From Actinospica robiniae DSM 44927 (lineage in GTDB: Bacteria; Actinomycetota; Actinomycetes; Streptomycetales; Catenulisporaceae), in the NCBI RefSeq assembly GCF_000504285.1, contig NZ_KI632511.1, positions 8,662,154 through 8,726,153 on the forward strand: a stretch of 64,000 bases of DNA, written 5' to 3'. A model generated the notes under the pieces. The model saw only the letters and a list, made by a program, of their open reading frames with translations. It searched no databases and was not told the origin of the DNA. The translations under genes and the position numbers were made by a program. Positions 1 to 8,679 of the stretch are shown here, piece after piece (position 1 is the stretch's first letter; each line of letters opens with the position of its first letter).

Positions 1-1305
1 CGGGCCCGTGCCGCCCGGTCCCGGCCCACGGGGTGCGGAGGCTCGCGGACGGTTCGGGCCGCCGCCGGGCCTGCGGCGGATCGGCAGGCCGCCGGGGCCT
101 TTCTGCATGCCGAGCACGCCGAGGGTCTTGTACGCGATCACGGCCTTGGCCATCGACCAGATCCGCGACCCGCCGCCGCCCATCATCGTGCGCGAGACCC
201 AGAACGGGATCTTGATCAGGATCCAGCACACCGCGATGAACACGAGCGGGTCGACCCAGGCGTTGTTGTTCGGCAGCCCGAGCAGGCTCACGTTCGCGTT
301 CGGGTCGAGCATCACCTGAAGCGCGACGATGAACGCCAACGTCTGCCCGAGCTGGATCAGCAGGCACCCGGTCATCGCCCGCCACCACATCCGCGCGAAC
401 CCGTCCGCGCCCGGTACGGCGTGCATCGAGAGGGCGAGGGGAGCTGAGACGGCGAGGACCACGGTGAGCGCGACCCGCACGATGTAGGTCAGCAGGATCG
501 CGGCCAGCATCACCACCCCGCCGAGCAACAGCAGCACCAGGAAGATCCCGCCGCCCCCGACCGCCTCGGTCGACAGCTGATGCCCGAGCGCCGCCCCGGC
601 GCTCGCCGGACTGACCGTGCTCCCCAGGATCGCGCCCGCGACCGCGTTCGCCAGGCGGATCATCAACGCGATAAGCCCCAGCGAGGCGTTACCCGCGATC
701 ATCCCGACGGCCAGGCGCGGGATGACCTCCTTCGCGGAGAAGCGGGACTGCACCGTGCCGTGCGTGGTCACGATGACCGCGCCGGCCAGCACGAGCAGGA
801 TGTAGAGCGCGTTGGCCAACAGCGCCATCTGCGTCCAGATCCGGGTGACCCCCGACATCACGGTGACGTCCGGGGTGCCGAGCAGGGTCGCGCCGAGTAG
901 GTTCAGCATCGGGGTCAGGGCGCTGGTGACCATGGAGGCGAACCAGTCGTTGATCGCCTTGTTGATCTGCCCCGGGATGTCGTACCAGGACGGGTCGCTC
1001 CCACCCCCGGTGGTCGGGTCGGAGGTGGTGACCGGGGTCGGTGCGGTCGGTGCGTTAGTGGGCGCTCCGGGCCCCAGCCCGATCCCCGGGTCCGAGGATT
1101 GTGGCGACGGGCTGGGGGCGGGGTCGGCGAGCACAACCCGGCCGTCGGCGGAGGCCGGCTGCTGCGCGCCGGCCGCGTTGGCCGCTGGCGCGGCCAGCAC
1201 GGCCGCGAGCACGGCTAGCGCGATGGCCGTAGCGATCCGGACCGGGCTCCGGGCCGTGCGCCCGCCGCGGGGCGGGCGCACGGCCGTGTCCGTGAGGGCG
1301 GCCAT
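1..1305 (-). CDS. TrbL/VirB6-like conjugation membrane protein (C-terminus cut by window edge)
   Basis: Open from an ATG at 1305 to the left edge without a stop, so the C-terminus is missing. The N-terminus has a basic stretch and then an Ala/Val/Leu-rich signal or membrane segment (about residues 20-45). A Pro/Thr/Ser-rich linker follows, then a run of hydrophobic segments typical of polytopic inner-membrane proteins of type IV secretion systems. The visible tail is Gly/Pro/Arg-rich and presumably cytoplasmic. The pilin-like gene at 1308-1652 ends 2 bp before this start, so the two are probably one operon transcribed leftward. The role as the channel component of a conjugative element is inferred from topology and the pilin neighbour; no catalytic motif is expected in this family. 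Confidence 0.65.
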   Translation of the reverse strand, partial: MAALTDTAVRPPRGGRTARSPVRIATAIALAVLAAVLAAPAANAAGAQQPASADGRVVLADPAPSPSPQSSDPGIGLGPGAPTNAPTAPTPVTTSDPTTGGGSDPSWYDIPGQINKAINDWFASMVTSALTPMLNLLGATLLGTPDVTVMSGVTRIWTQMALLANALYILLVLAGAVIVTTHGTVQSRFSAKEVIPRLAVGMIAGNASLGLIALMIRLANAVAGAILGSTVSPASAGAALGHQLSTEAVGGGGIFLVLLLLGGVVMLAAILLTYIVRVALTVVLAVSAPLALSMHAVPGADGFARMWWRAMTGCLLIQLGQTLAFIVALQVMLDPNANVSLLGLPNNNAWVDPLVFIAVCWILIKIPFWVSRTMMGGGGSRIWSMAKAVIAYKTLGVLGMQKGPGGLPIRRRPGGGPNRPRASAPRGPGPGGTGP

Positions 1306-1307
1306 GG

Positions 1308-1652
1308 TCAGCCGCCGACGATGGACTTGAGGATGGTGATCACGACGGGGGCGAGGATGGCGAGGCAGTAGCCCATGGCCGCGGACTTGAACGCGGACTT
1401 GGCCTTCTCGACCTCGCCGGGGTTGCCGCCCGAGATCACGTAGCGGACGCCGCCGATGACCAGGAACAGGGTGGCAAGCCCGGCGAGGATCCCGACCAGC
1501 CAGGTCTGCAGGTTCGAGATCACGGTGGGGATGTCGTCGGCCGCCAGCGCCGGGCTCGCGGTACCGAGGGTCGCAAGCAGCGCGGTGACGCTTGCGCCGA
1601 CCGCCGCCCGGGCCAGGGCGTGCCGGGATATCCGAGGGTTGGTGGTGCTCAA
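1308..1652 (-). CDS. VirB2/TrbC-like pilin subunit
   Basis: A short protein of about 114 aa with a signal peptide (hydrophobic core ending in an Ala-x-Ala site before ADDIPT) and then two long hydrophobic segments split by a short polar loop containing GGNPGEVEKAKS. This is the layout of VirB2/TrbC major pilins. The TTG at 1652 is chosen because it gives a normal signal peptide. An in-frame GTG at 1733 has an AAAGGAG just upstream, but the spacing is only about 3 nt, so the start is uncertain. It lies directly upstream of the TrbL-like gene, which supports a conjugation (mating-pair) role. Confidence 0.65.
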   Translation of the reverse strand: MSTTNPRISRHALARAAVGASVTALLATLGTASPALAADDIPTVISNLQTWLVGILAGLATLFLVIGGVRYVISGGNPGEVEKAKSAFKSAAMGYCLAILAPVVITILKSIVGG

Positions 1653-1859
1653 GACGGATGCTCGTTTCGGTGGTGCGGATGGGGGTGTTGCCGCGATGCG
1701 CGGCGAGGAAGCTCGGCCGGGCGCGCACGACACCTGCTCCTTTCGAAAAGGGGGCGGTGTCGGAGGTGGTGGAGGGGTCAGCGCCACGCGGCGAGCTGAC
1801 CCGGCCGGGGCCGGTCCCGGGGCCGCCCCGATTCGGGCGGGCGCGGTGCGCGGCACTAC

Positions 1860-1906
1860 AGAAATGGCCGGGAGGGCCATTGTTTCTCGGACGACTTTCT
1901 GACGCT
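1860..1906 (-). promoter_or_regulatory. Shared control motif, copy A, with hairpin
   Basis: Read on the minus strand this stretch contains GAAAGT, CGAG, an A-rich spacer, GGCCCTCC and GCCATTTCTG in order. The same series occurs on the plus strand at 3236-3278. The inner part can also fold (TGGCC/GGCCA arms around GGGAG). It lies between the HTH gene (1933-2682) and the pilin operon, so it may be a terminator for the former, a promoter or operator for the latter, or both. No gene fits in 1653-1932 apart from the possible N-terminal extension of the pilin. Confidence 0.4.
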
Positions 1907-1932
1907 GCCTCAGGGCGGCAGTCCGCCGCCGG

Positions 1933-2682
1933 TCACATCGCGTCGAGGTCGCCGTCGGCGATGGCCGCGGCGAGCTTGTGCCCGGCCGCGAGCCGACGCC
2001 GGTAGAAGGTCGAAAGCCCCATGCCGTACTCGCGCGCCACGACGCTCGCGCTCTCGGCATCCAGGCACGTGCGGCTGATCCAGTCCGCCTCGTCCCGATC
2101 GATCACCCCGGCGGCCACGGCACGGGCGAGAACCAGATCCGGGTGGCCCTCGGTGAACAGCGGCATCGCGGCCCCGGACTCGGCCGGGTCCGGGCGGCGG
2201 CGGGCCGCGGCCACCTCGCGTCGCCGGAACGCCCGAGTGCCGTAGAACGCGCGCCAGGTCAGGTGCCCGGCGACGTCGGTGACCCGCGGGTCATCCACGT
2301 CCAGCTCGCGCAGCGCCGCAAGGAACTCCACGAGCACCTCGGCCTGGATCTCGTGGACGTCGACCTGGCTGCGCCGGCACATCCGCAGCACGTTCCCGGC
2401 CAGCCCCGGGTAGGCCAAGCCGGCCGCCGCCAGTGTCCACGAGGCGTCCCCGGCCTGGGCGCGACGCACCACCGCGCACCACAGGGCGCGCTTGACCGCC
2501 GGGCGCGTGCCGGGCGCCATCAGCAGCCGCCTGATCTCCGGCAGGGCCAGCGCCCGCGCGGGGGAGATGAACCCGGACAGTTCCTCGGCCGGCACCGCCA
2601 TCGGGCACGGCTGGGCGATCAGCGCATCGAAGGACACGCGCAGGGTGTCGAACGGGGTGGCCTCGAGCGAGGTGTCGAACAT
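1933..2682 (-). CDS. HTH DNA-binding protein, probable element regulator
   Basis: 249 aa from the ATG at 2682, which has GGGAG about 7 nt upstream; an in-frame start further upstream has no such site. The protein is largely helical. Near the C-terminus (about residues 205-235) is a helix-turn-helix of the sigma-region-4/RWP type, with SVVAREYGMGLSTFYRRRL reading as recognition helix and flanks. I do not recognise a named family. Its place between the conjugation genes and a repeat-rich control region suggests that it regulates transfer or replication of the element, but that is inference. Confidence 0.5.
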   Translation of the reverse strand: MFDTSLEATPFDTLRVSFDALIAQPCPMAVPAEELSGFISPARALALPEIRRLLMAPGTRPAVKRALWCAVVRRAQAGDASWTLAAAGLAYPGLAGNVLRMCRRSQVDVHEIQAEVLVEFLAALRELDVDDPRVTDVAGHLTWRAFYGTRAFRRREVAAARRRPDPAESGAAMPLFTEGHPDLVLARAVAAGVIDRDEADWISRTCLDAESASVVAREYGMGLSTFYRRRLAAGHKLAAAIADGDLDAM

Positions 2683-2753
2683 GGTGGTGCTCCCTTGAAG
2701 ATTTCCGTGATGGACGGGGAGCGCCATCGAAAAGCCGACCGGTCGCAGTTCCG

Positions 2754-3146
2754 GCTCAGTCAAGTCGCGCAAAAGTCGCACTCCGGTCCGCAACCGGGCC
2801 GCTCAGCGCGCGACCAAACTGCGACTTCTCCCGCTGACCACGGGCTTTAGCCGCGGGCGGGGCCGAGCGCACGGGGCGGCGAAGATTTCCGAAGTTCCTT
2901 CCGCCAAGCCCTTGCGTGCCGAACACCGCAGCGCCTCGGACCGAGGGCGCCTTCGCGTGCGAGGTGAGCCGGTCGGGGGTCCACCGGCGTGCGACCAAAC
3001 TGCGACTTTTTGCCTTGACCTGCACGAATGGCATCCACGCTCGGCACTCGGGCCCCTTTCGGCCGCCGCGAATGCCGGCTCCTCGCATGTCGGGGGCGTT
3101 TCCACGGCCGGCGCGCGCGACCAAACTGCGACTTTTCGCGCTGACC
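2754..3146 (+). repeat. Three direct repeats (18-bp identical core) in a non-coding control region
   Basis: GCGACCAAACTGCGACTT occurs identically at 2810-2827, 2991-3008 and 3117-3134, each followed by a T/C-rich stretch and TGACC (units of about 30 bp). A partial inverted copy (TGCGACTTTTGCGCGACTT on the minus strand) lies at about 2754-2781. The copies fall in a 640-bp gene-free interval between divergent genes (minus start 2682, plus start 3323). Such spaced iterons suit a repressor-binding region, an origin of replication or an origin of transfer. Open frames across it are only repeat translations and look non-coding. Confidence 0.6.
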
Positions 3147-3235
3147 AGCCAGAACGCGTTCAATCGGCCCTGAGAGGCCTCATAGACGGGCTCATGGATA
3201 TCGAGAAATCACGGCACGGGCGAGAAAAAAGATCC

Positions 3236-3278
3236 CGAAAGTGCCGCGAGGAAAAACGGCCCTCCGCGCCATTTCTGG
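3236..3278 (+). promoter_or_regulatory. Shared control motif, copy B
   Basis: Plus-strand counterpart of the motif at 1860-1906: CCCGAAAGTGCCGCGAG, an A-rich run, GGCCCTCC and GCCATTTCTG. It ends about 45 bp upstream of the 3323 start, where a promoter would be expected, which argues for a common promoter/operator controlling two transcription units of the element. Confidence 0.4.
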
Positions 3279-3322
3279 GATAGGTCAGCACCACCGGCGG
3301 CCCGCACGATGCCGCCACCCCC

Positions 3323-4054
3323 ATGCACAACACCGCCCACCAACACCCCACCGACTCCCGCCCGCCCGCCGCCCGCCGCCGACCGGACCGCTCCGGACGC
3401 GGCATCGGCGTCCCGACCACCCTCTGGCTTCCCCCCGCCGGCACAGCACCCCACGACCCCCGCGCCGCGACCGAGGTCCTGCCACCCTGGGCGCTGCGCC
3501 GCGTGGTCACCGAGTACGCGGCACCGCACCACAGCGTCGTGGCCGTCGACTCCCGCGGCTTCGGCAACGAAAACCGCATCTTCGCCTACCAGCCCCTGCC
3601 CGCCTGCCACGACCCGCACGCCGCGACCCGCCCCCGACCCCGCCGCGGCCACGTCGACCTGGCCGTCCTCGAGATCCACACCAGCCCCACCGCCCCGGCC
3701 GATCCCGACCTGCCCGAACTGCTCCACGACTTCGTCAGCCCCGCCCTGCGCGCGGCCGCCTGCCACCTCGCCCCCGGCGCGATCCTCGCGATCGCGCTAT
3801 CCGCACCCGAGCCGGGCCGCCCCGCCTCATACGCCTCCCGCGTACTGACGATGGCCGGCGAACACGGCTTCGCCTTCCAACAGCACGTGGTCATCGTCAC
3901 CGCCGAAATCGCCGGCGACTGGCTCGTCCCGCGCTTCACCGACGCCCAGGCAACGGCCGTGAACACGGCCCGTCTGCACGGCATTCCCGCCCCCGCACCC
4001 GCCCACCTCGACCTCGTCATCGCCACCCTCACCGCCAAGGAACCCCATGCCTGA
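3323..4054 (+). CDS. Uncharacterised protein coupled to DNA methyltransferase
   Basis: 243 aa; an in-frame alternative start would be nearby, and no strong ribosome site is visible at 3323. The first 40 residues are basic and Pro-rich. The rest looks like an alpha/beta domain with the sequence LAPGAILAIAL in a position reminiscent of motif IV-V surroundings in methyltransferase-like folds, but no catalytic signature is visible. Its 3' end overlaps the start of the methyltransferase at 4047 by 8 bp, so the two are translationally coupled and likely work together. I do not recognise the family. Confidence 0.55.
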   Translation: MHNTAHQHPTDSRPPAARRRPDRSGRGIGVPTTLWLPPAGTAPHDPRAATEVLPPWALRRVVTEYAAPHHSVVAVDSRGFGNENRIFAYQPLPACHDPHAATRPRPRRGHVDLAVLEIHTSPTAPADPDLPELLHDFVSPALRAAACHLAPGAILAIALSAPEPGRPASYASRVLTMAGEHGFAFQQHVVIVTAEIAGDWLVPRFTDAQATAVNTARLHGIPAPAPAHLDLVIATLTAKEPHA

Positions 4055-5048
4055 AACCGCCGCGAGCCATGCCGTCCAACGGCCCGGAACCGACCGCCTC
4101 GGCACCACCGTGTGGCTCACCGCCCAACGCAACTCCCGCGCCCAACGCACCAGCCGCTACCTGCCCGAGTCCGTCGCCCACCCCGCGAAAATGCTCCCCG
4201 CCATCGCCCGCGAAGCTATCGAACGCTACACCGAACCCGGCGATCTCGTGATCGATCCGATGTGCGGCATCGGCACCACCCTGGTCGAAGCGAGCCACCT
4301 GGACCGACGCAGTTTCGGCGTCGAATACGAGCCGCGCTGGGCGAAGATTGCCGAAAAAAACCTCGCCCACGCCCGCACCCAAGGCGCTGTCGGCGACGCC
4401 CGCATCGCGGCCGGAGACGCACGCAACATCGCTGAGATCACGCCGAAGGAACTGCACGGAACAGCCGCCCTGATCATCACCTCCCCGCCCTACGGAGCAT
4501 CCCTACACGGACAGGTGCGCTCAAGCACCGAGACCGGAAAGCGCGGAGTCAAGAAGTTCAACTACACCTACTCGCACGACCGCAGAAACCTCGCGCACCT
4601 CCCCGTGGCCGACCTCATCGAAGGCTTCGCGCGCATCCTCGAAGGCTGCATGGCACTGCTACGCGAGGGCGGAATCGTCGCCGTCACCGCCCGGCCGTGG
4701 CGCGAACACGGCGCCCTGGTCGACCTGCCCGGCGAGGTCATCACCGCCGCCGAGATCGCCGGACTCGAACCCGTCGCCCGCTGCGTCGCCCTGCTCGCCG
4801 GCATCCACGACGGACAGCAGATCGCGCGCCCCTCCTTCTTCCAACTCAACAACGTCCGCAAGGCCCGCGACGCCGGCGAACCCCAGTCCGTCATCACCCA
4901 CGAGGACCTGATCCTGCTTCGCAAGGGTCAAAGTTCCAGAAGTTCACGTCAACTGAAGGGTTCTCAGGTCGAACTTCAGGATACTTCCGGGGCTGCGGCG
5001 GGGTCGAGTGCTGAGGTTCGCGGGGATGAACCGGGGAGGGACTCGTGA
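4047..5048 (+). CDS. DNA N4-cytosine/N6-adenine methyltransferase
   Basis: 333 aa. Residues 70-78 read DPMCGIGTT, the S-adenosylmethionine-binding motif I, and residues 145-150 read TSPPYG, the amino-methyltransferase catalytic motif IV. SVAHPAKM at about 42-49 resembles motif X. This order (X-I-IV) fits the N4/N6 methylase family. No restriction endonuclease is seen beside it, so it may be an orphan enzyme that protects or regulates the mobile element. The C-terminal 40 residues are low-complexity and the 3' end overlaps the convergent recombinase gene by 73 bp; the original stop may have been altered at this junction. Confidence 0.85.
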   Translation: MPETAASHAVQRPGTDRLGTTVWLTAQRNSRAQRTSRYLPESVAHPAKMLPAIAREAIERYTEPGDLVIDPMCGIGTTLVEASHLDRRSFGVEYEPRWAKIAEKNLAHARTQGAVGDARIAAGDARNIAEITPKELHGTAALIITSPPYGASLHGQVRSSTETGKRGVKKFNYTYSHDRRNLAHLPVADLIEGFARILEGCMALLREGGIVAVTARPWREHGALVDLPGEVITAAEIAGLEPVARCVALLAGIHDGQQIARPSFFQLNNVRKARDAGEPQSVITHEDLILLRKGQSSRSSRQLKGSQVELQDTSGAAAGSSAEVRGDEPGRDS

Positions 5049-6652
5049 TCGGATGCCAGCAGGAGTCGGGCGTTGGTCGCGTAGCGCACTGCGGTGCTCT
5101 CGGATCCGCCGAACACGGCGAGCAGGTGGGTGGGGTCGGCGCCGGAGGCGAGGGCTTCTTCCAGGCGCCGGTCTATCCGCAGTCGTTCGAGGTTCGTGTC
5201 GGTCGCGCGCAGGTCGATGACGTAGGTCTGGCTGACGGGCCCGAGCCCGAGCGCGCTTTGCTTGCTCACCAGCAGGTGCGGGTTGGCGGTGCCGGGGTGG
5301 CGTCGGTGGCGGTGCTCGAGGTAGTCGAGCAGCACCTGGTGGGTCAGCGCGTCGAGGGGGCGCTCGATGCCGCCGATCGTGATGCGCCGGGCGGGAAGGT
5401 CGAGGTCGTTAAGGCGCAGCGCCCGGGTCTGTCCGGGGCGTGCGCCGTGGATCGCGGCGAGTGCGAGAAAGAGGCGGGCCTGTGGGCTCGTGCAGGCGGC
5501 GATCGCCTGGTCGAGTGTGGCTTGGTCCAGGGGTTGCCAGATGGGGCGGTTCTCGCTCGGGCCGCGCAGGGCGCGGGTGGGGTTCGCGAAGATGCTGCGG
5601 GTGGCCTTCGCCCAGCGAAACAGCGCGCGGAGGCTGGAAAGGAGCATGCTGCGCTGCTGCCCGGTGGCCCGGTTGTAGACGGCGGTGACATCGGCGGGGG
5701 TCACCTCGCGCAGGTGGTGGTAGCGGGCGGACCATGCGGTCAGGGCGGGCAGGATCGCGGTGAGGTAGGTGTAGGCGGTGTGGGGGTGGCGTGCGGGGCT
5801 GCGCGGTGTGCCGTAGCGCAGGGTGCGTGCCCAGGCGGTGATGTCCGCGCCGATCGCGGGGGCGAGGGTGGCGGCCTTGGCCGCGAGCCACATGTCGAAG
5901 GTGGTGGGCAGATCGTCGTCGAGTACGTCCATCTGCTCGAGCAGTTCGAGCACGTGCTCGAGGCCGATGCAGTGCGCTCGTGCAACGGGGCGTGCGGCGC
6001 TGGCGCGTACCGTCTCCCCGGCCTGGTGGGTGGCGAGCAGCTCGGTCAGGGTGCGCTGCATCGCGCGCTGGGAGGCCGGGTTCCATCCCCGGGCTTGGGC
6101 GGTGGTGTGGGCCAGGTGCAGGGCCCAGGCGAGGAACGGGTTCTCCGGTGCCGGGGCGCTGCGCAGGTCGAGGCGCTGGGCGCGGTAGTTGCGCCGGTCG
6201 AGCTCGAAGAGTGCGGTCTGGATCCAGCGGGCGGCGGGGCGCGCGGCCACGGGTGGCGGCGGTTTGCGCGGTCGGCCTTTCTCGCCTCGGCGGCGCGGCG
6301 CGGTGCGCGGGCGGGCTGTGCGTTTGGTCATTCCGGCGAGGAAGAGCTGTTGGTGGCGCACGAGGGGAAGGTGCGGGGCGATCATGACTTTGGCGCGCGC
6401 GTCCAGGTGCTGCGCGCCGTCGCGTTCGTGCCGGGCCTGGCACCAGCACAAGCGGCAGTAGCCGTTCTTGAGCGGCTGCTCGCGCCGGCAGGCACCGCAG
6501 CGGCCGATGGGGTGTCGTCGGGCGGGTGCGGTGAAGTTGTAGCAGCCCAGGCATACCCCGGTGCTGTGGATCAGCCCCCAGGCGTAGCAGGAGACGCAGC
6601 TGTCCAAGGTGCCCGAGGGCGGGCCCGGGGTCCCGGGAAGGCCGCGTGGCAT
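4976..6652 (-). CDS. Zinc-ribbon-containing tyrosine-recombinase-like protein, degenerate catalytic site
   Basis: 558 aa from the ATG at 6652, 5 bp after the XRE gene stop. The N-terminus (about residues 15-75) has paired cysteines (CVSC, CLGC, CGAC, CRLC) forming a zinc ribbon. A phage-integrase-like core follows, including IHGARPGQTRALRL near the arginine box and FGGSESTAVRYA near the C-terminus. In ordinary tyrosine recombinases the last segment reads LGH...Y; here the His is Gly, and the upstream HxxR box reads LERLR. The nucleophile-position Tyr is kept. It may be a cofactor or a divergent recombinase that works with the full integrase at 7003-8076. Confidence 0.7.
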   Translation of the reverse strand: MPRGLPGTPGPPSGTLDSCVSCYAWGLIHSTGVCLGCYNFTAPARRHPIGRCGACRREQPLKNGYCRLCWCQARHERDGAQHLDARAKVMIAPHLPLVRHQQLFLAGMTKRTARPRTAPRRRGEKGRPRKPPPPVAARPAARWIQTALFELDRRNYRAQRLDLRSAPAPENPFLAWALHLAHTTAQARGWNPASQRAMQRTLTELLATHQAGETVRASAARPVARAHCIGLEHVLELLEQMDVLDDDLPTTFDMWLAAKAATLAPAIGADITAWARTLRYGTPRSPARHPHTAYTYLTAILPALTAWSARYHHLREVTPADVTAVYNRATGQQRSMLLSSLRALFRWAKATRSIFANPTRALRGPSENRPIWQPLDQATLDQAIAACTSPQARLFLALAAIHGARPGQTRALRLNDLDLPARRITIGGIERPLDALTHQVLLDYLEHRHRRHPGTANPHLLVSKQSALGLGPVSQTYVIDLRATDTNLERLRIDRRLEEALASGADPTHLLAVFGGSESTAVRYATNARLLLASDHESLPGSSPRTSALDPAAAPEVS

Positions 6653-6657
6653 CCGGG

Positions 6658-7002
6658 TCAGGCGATCGGTGGGGGCAGCGAGCGCCCGCCGGTGCGGCGC
6701 GGGACGATCGCGAGCGGGGTCGTGCCAGGGCCGCCCATCCCGGCGGCTGGTGCGAGGTTCGCGGCCTCGGGCCCGGGGGCGACCTTCTCGGGCTCGGGGA
6801 TGAGCAGTTCGCCGATCTCGCAGCCGAGTACGGCGCAGATCACGTCGAGTTCCTCGAGTTTGAGGGAGGCGGGCTGGCCGGACCACAGGCCCGACATCTT
6901 CCCGGCCGACAGGACCAGGCCGCGCTCGGCGAGGGCGCGCTGGAGGACCGAGGCCTTCCAGATCTCGCGTTTGGCCGCGGCCATCCGCAGGTTCCACTTC
7001 AT
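6658..7002 (-). CDS. XRE-family HTH regulator
   Basis: 114 aa. Residues about 20-75 form a Cro/C1-type helix-turn-helix domain (VLQRALAERGLVLSAGKMSGLW, then KLEELDVICAVLGCEIGELL). The C-terminal 40 residues are Gly/Pro-rich. The ATG at 7002 abuts the stop of the integrase at 7003, and the zinc-ribbon recombinase begins 5 bp after its own stop. It therefore belongs to a three-gene recombination operon and probably controls it or acts as a directionality factor. Confidence 0.8.
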   Translation of the reverse strand: MKWNLRMAAAKREIWKASVLQRALAERGLVLSAGKMSGLWSGQPASLKLEELDVICAVLGCEIGELLIPEPEKVAPGPEAANLAPAAGMGGPGTTPLAIVPRRTGGRSLPPPIA

Positions 7003-8076
7003 CTACGCCAGCCCCTTGAGTCTCTCGGCCGCGCGTGACTGGCCGGCCAGCCACGCGTCCTCGATCCGGGTGCGGTGCACGTGAACGTACCGCATGGTCG
7101 TGGCCACCCACGAATGCCCGAGAAGTTCCTGTATGGATATCAGATCCATGTTGTTGAGGTAGAGCTGGGAGGCGCAGTAGTGCCGCAGCACGTGCGGGGT
7201 CAGCCGGCCCGCCCACCCCGGCAGGTACGACGCCGCGGCCTCGGCCAGGCCCGCGCGCAGCGTCTCGTAGCCCACCCGGCGCGCACTGCCGTCGATATCC
7301 CGGCGCTCGGCGGCGAACAACGGCGCACCGGGCCGGGCGTGGTCACGGTCCAACTGGCCCCACACGTCCTGGATGTACCAGCGCAGCAGCTCGGCGGCAC
7401 CGCCGAGCAGCGGGACCATCCGCTCGCGCGGACCGGAGCCGTAGGAGCCCTTGCCGTAGCGCACGTGCAGCTTGCCGAACCGGCCCAGCTCCCAGCGCAC
7501 ATCGGCGAGATCGAGCCGACAAGTCTCGTTCGCGCGCAGCCCGGTATCGGCCATCAGCCTCGCCGCGGCATAGGTACGGGCCGCCGGGGCGAACTTGCGG
7601 GCCGAGCCGAGCGCCTGGCCCCACCCGGTGAACAACCCCGTCATCTCCGCCTCGCTCGGCGGGATGCGCAACCGGGCGTCCTTGCGCCCGCGCGGCCGGT
7701 TGAGCTCATCGAGCGGACAGACGGCGACGATGCCGGTCAGCGCGTGCAACTCGGCCTGATGGCGTAGCTCGAGGAACTCGAAGTACACCGAGAGCGCGGC
7801 GGCACGAGCCAGTCGCGTGCCCCCCGCCGCACCGCGCAGCACCTTCCCGAAGTACACGTCGGCATCCGCCGGCGCCATCTCCCACAACGGCCGGCCGAAC
7901 CACTCACGCATCAGATCCAGGTGACTGACATCGCCACGGATCGTCGAGTCGCTCAGGCCCGCCGACGCCCGCGCGAGCACGAACCCGGCCATCAGGTCGA
8001 CCTCGAACTCCGCCACGGCTTCCGCGGTCGCCACCGGCCGAACGTCGCGCAGGTCGCGCACGAGCGCAAGCGCCAA
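7003..8076 (-). CDS. Tyrosine recombinase/integrase
   Basis: 357 aa from a TTG with GGGAG about 7 nt upstream. An N-terminal SAM-like core-binding domain (about residues 20-120) precedes the catalytic domain. The arginine of box I lies in ADTGLRANE, box II is TPHVLRHYCAS (HxxR), and the last His and nucleophilic Tyr lie in LGHSWVATTMRYVH. All five expected catalytic positions appear intact, so it should be active. It heads the integrase/XRE/zinc-ribbon-recombinase operon transcribed leftward. Confidence 0.9.
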   Translation of the reverse strand: MALALVRDLRDVRPVATAEAVAEFEVDLMAGFVLARASAGLSDSTIRGDVSHLDLMREWFGRPLWEMAPADADVYFGKVLRGAAGGTRLARAAALSVYFEFLELRHQAELHALTGIVAVCPLDELNRPRGRKDARLRIPPSEAEMTGLFTGWGQALGSARKFAPAARTYAAARLMADTGLRANETCRLDLADVRWELGRFGKLHVRYGKGSYGSGPRERMVPLLGGAAELLRWYIQDVWGQLDRDHARPGAPLFAAERRDIDGSARRVGYETLRAGLAEAAASYLPGWAGRLTPHVLRHYCASQLYLNNMDLISIQELLGHSWVATTMRYVHVHRTRIEDAWLAGQSRAAERLKGLA

Positions 8077-8334
8077 CTCCGGCTCCCAACCTTCACGCCG
8101 AGCACGGAAAGTTCATGAAACATGAGAACTGTGCATCAGTCCCGAGATTCTGTCAATGCTCTGCAAAGGGAAGGCCCGACCCCCGAAGCCCAGGCCAGCG
8201 GCACCAATCCGCACCACACCCAGGAGGAACACCAGTGTTGTCGGACTGTCGTCCGAGAGTTCGACCGCCCAAGTCGGCGAGAACGCCGCCCTTCCTCTGC
8301 TTAATGCCAGCGTCGGAAGCGACGACGCGGAGGC

Positions 8335-8646
8335 GTGGGCGGGCGCGTGCTGCACCTCGGGGCCTGCGTGAGTGGAACGGGCGAGCCCCACACGGTCTGC
8401 GCCGGCCTACCGCCGCTGTGCCCGCATTGCCAGGTTCCCCTTGTCGCCGATCCCACCGGCCCGTGGTGTCGGCGATGCCGCCGCGCGTGGTCCGGAACAC
8501 GCGCCCACACCCGCTGCACGAACGCGGCGATCGCCACCGGAAACACTCCGCGCACACGTGGCCTGCGCCTGTGCCGCTCCCACGCCCGGCTACTCGTCGA
8601 CGCCGCCGGGGCCGGCGCAGCGATCCCCGATACCCCGCCTTACTGA
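8335..8646 (+). CDS. Small cysteine-rich (zinc-ribbon-like) protein
   Basis: About 100 aa; an in-frame GTG at 8347 is an alternative start. Cys pairs CPHC and CRRC, spaced about 18 residues apart, form a zinc-ribbon-like knuckle, followed by a further Cys and CRSHA. The ordered cysteines suggest a real small zinc protein rather than a chance frame. Function unknown. It follows the integrase on the opposite strand. No gene is seen in 8077-8334. Confidence 0.4.
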   Translation: MGGRVLHLGACVSGTGEPHTVCAGLPPLCPHCQVPLVADPTGPWCRRCRRAWSGTRAHTRCTNAAIATGNTPRTRGLRLCRSHARLLVDAAGAGAAIPDTPPY

Positions 8647-8679
8647 ACGACACCCGGACACACCTTCTAGGGGATATCC

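Noticed and set aside
2754-3146. CRISPR array
   Set aside because: Only three copies, 18-bp identical core, irregular spacing of more than 100 bp and no cas genes.
2756-3163. 135-codon minus-strand frame with repeated KSRSLVAR
   Set aside because: The repeats come from the DNA iterons; the frame is a by-product of non-coding repeats.
5045-7084. 679-codon plus-strand frame opposite the recombinase genes
   Set aside because: Gly/Ala/Arg-rich antisense frame over two genes with recognisable motifs.
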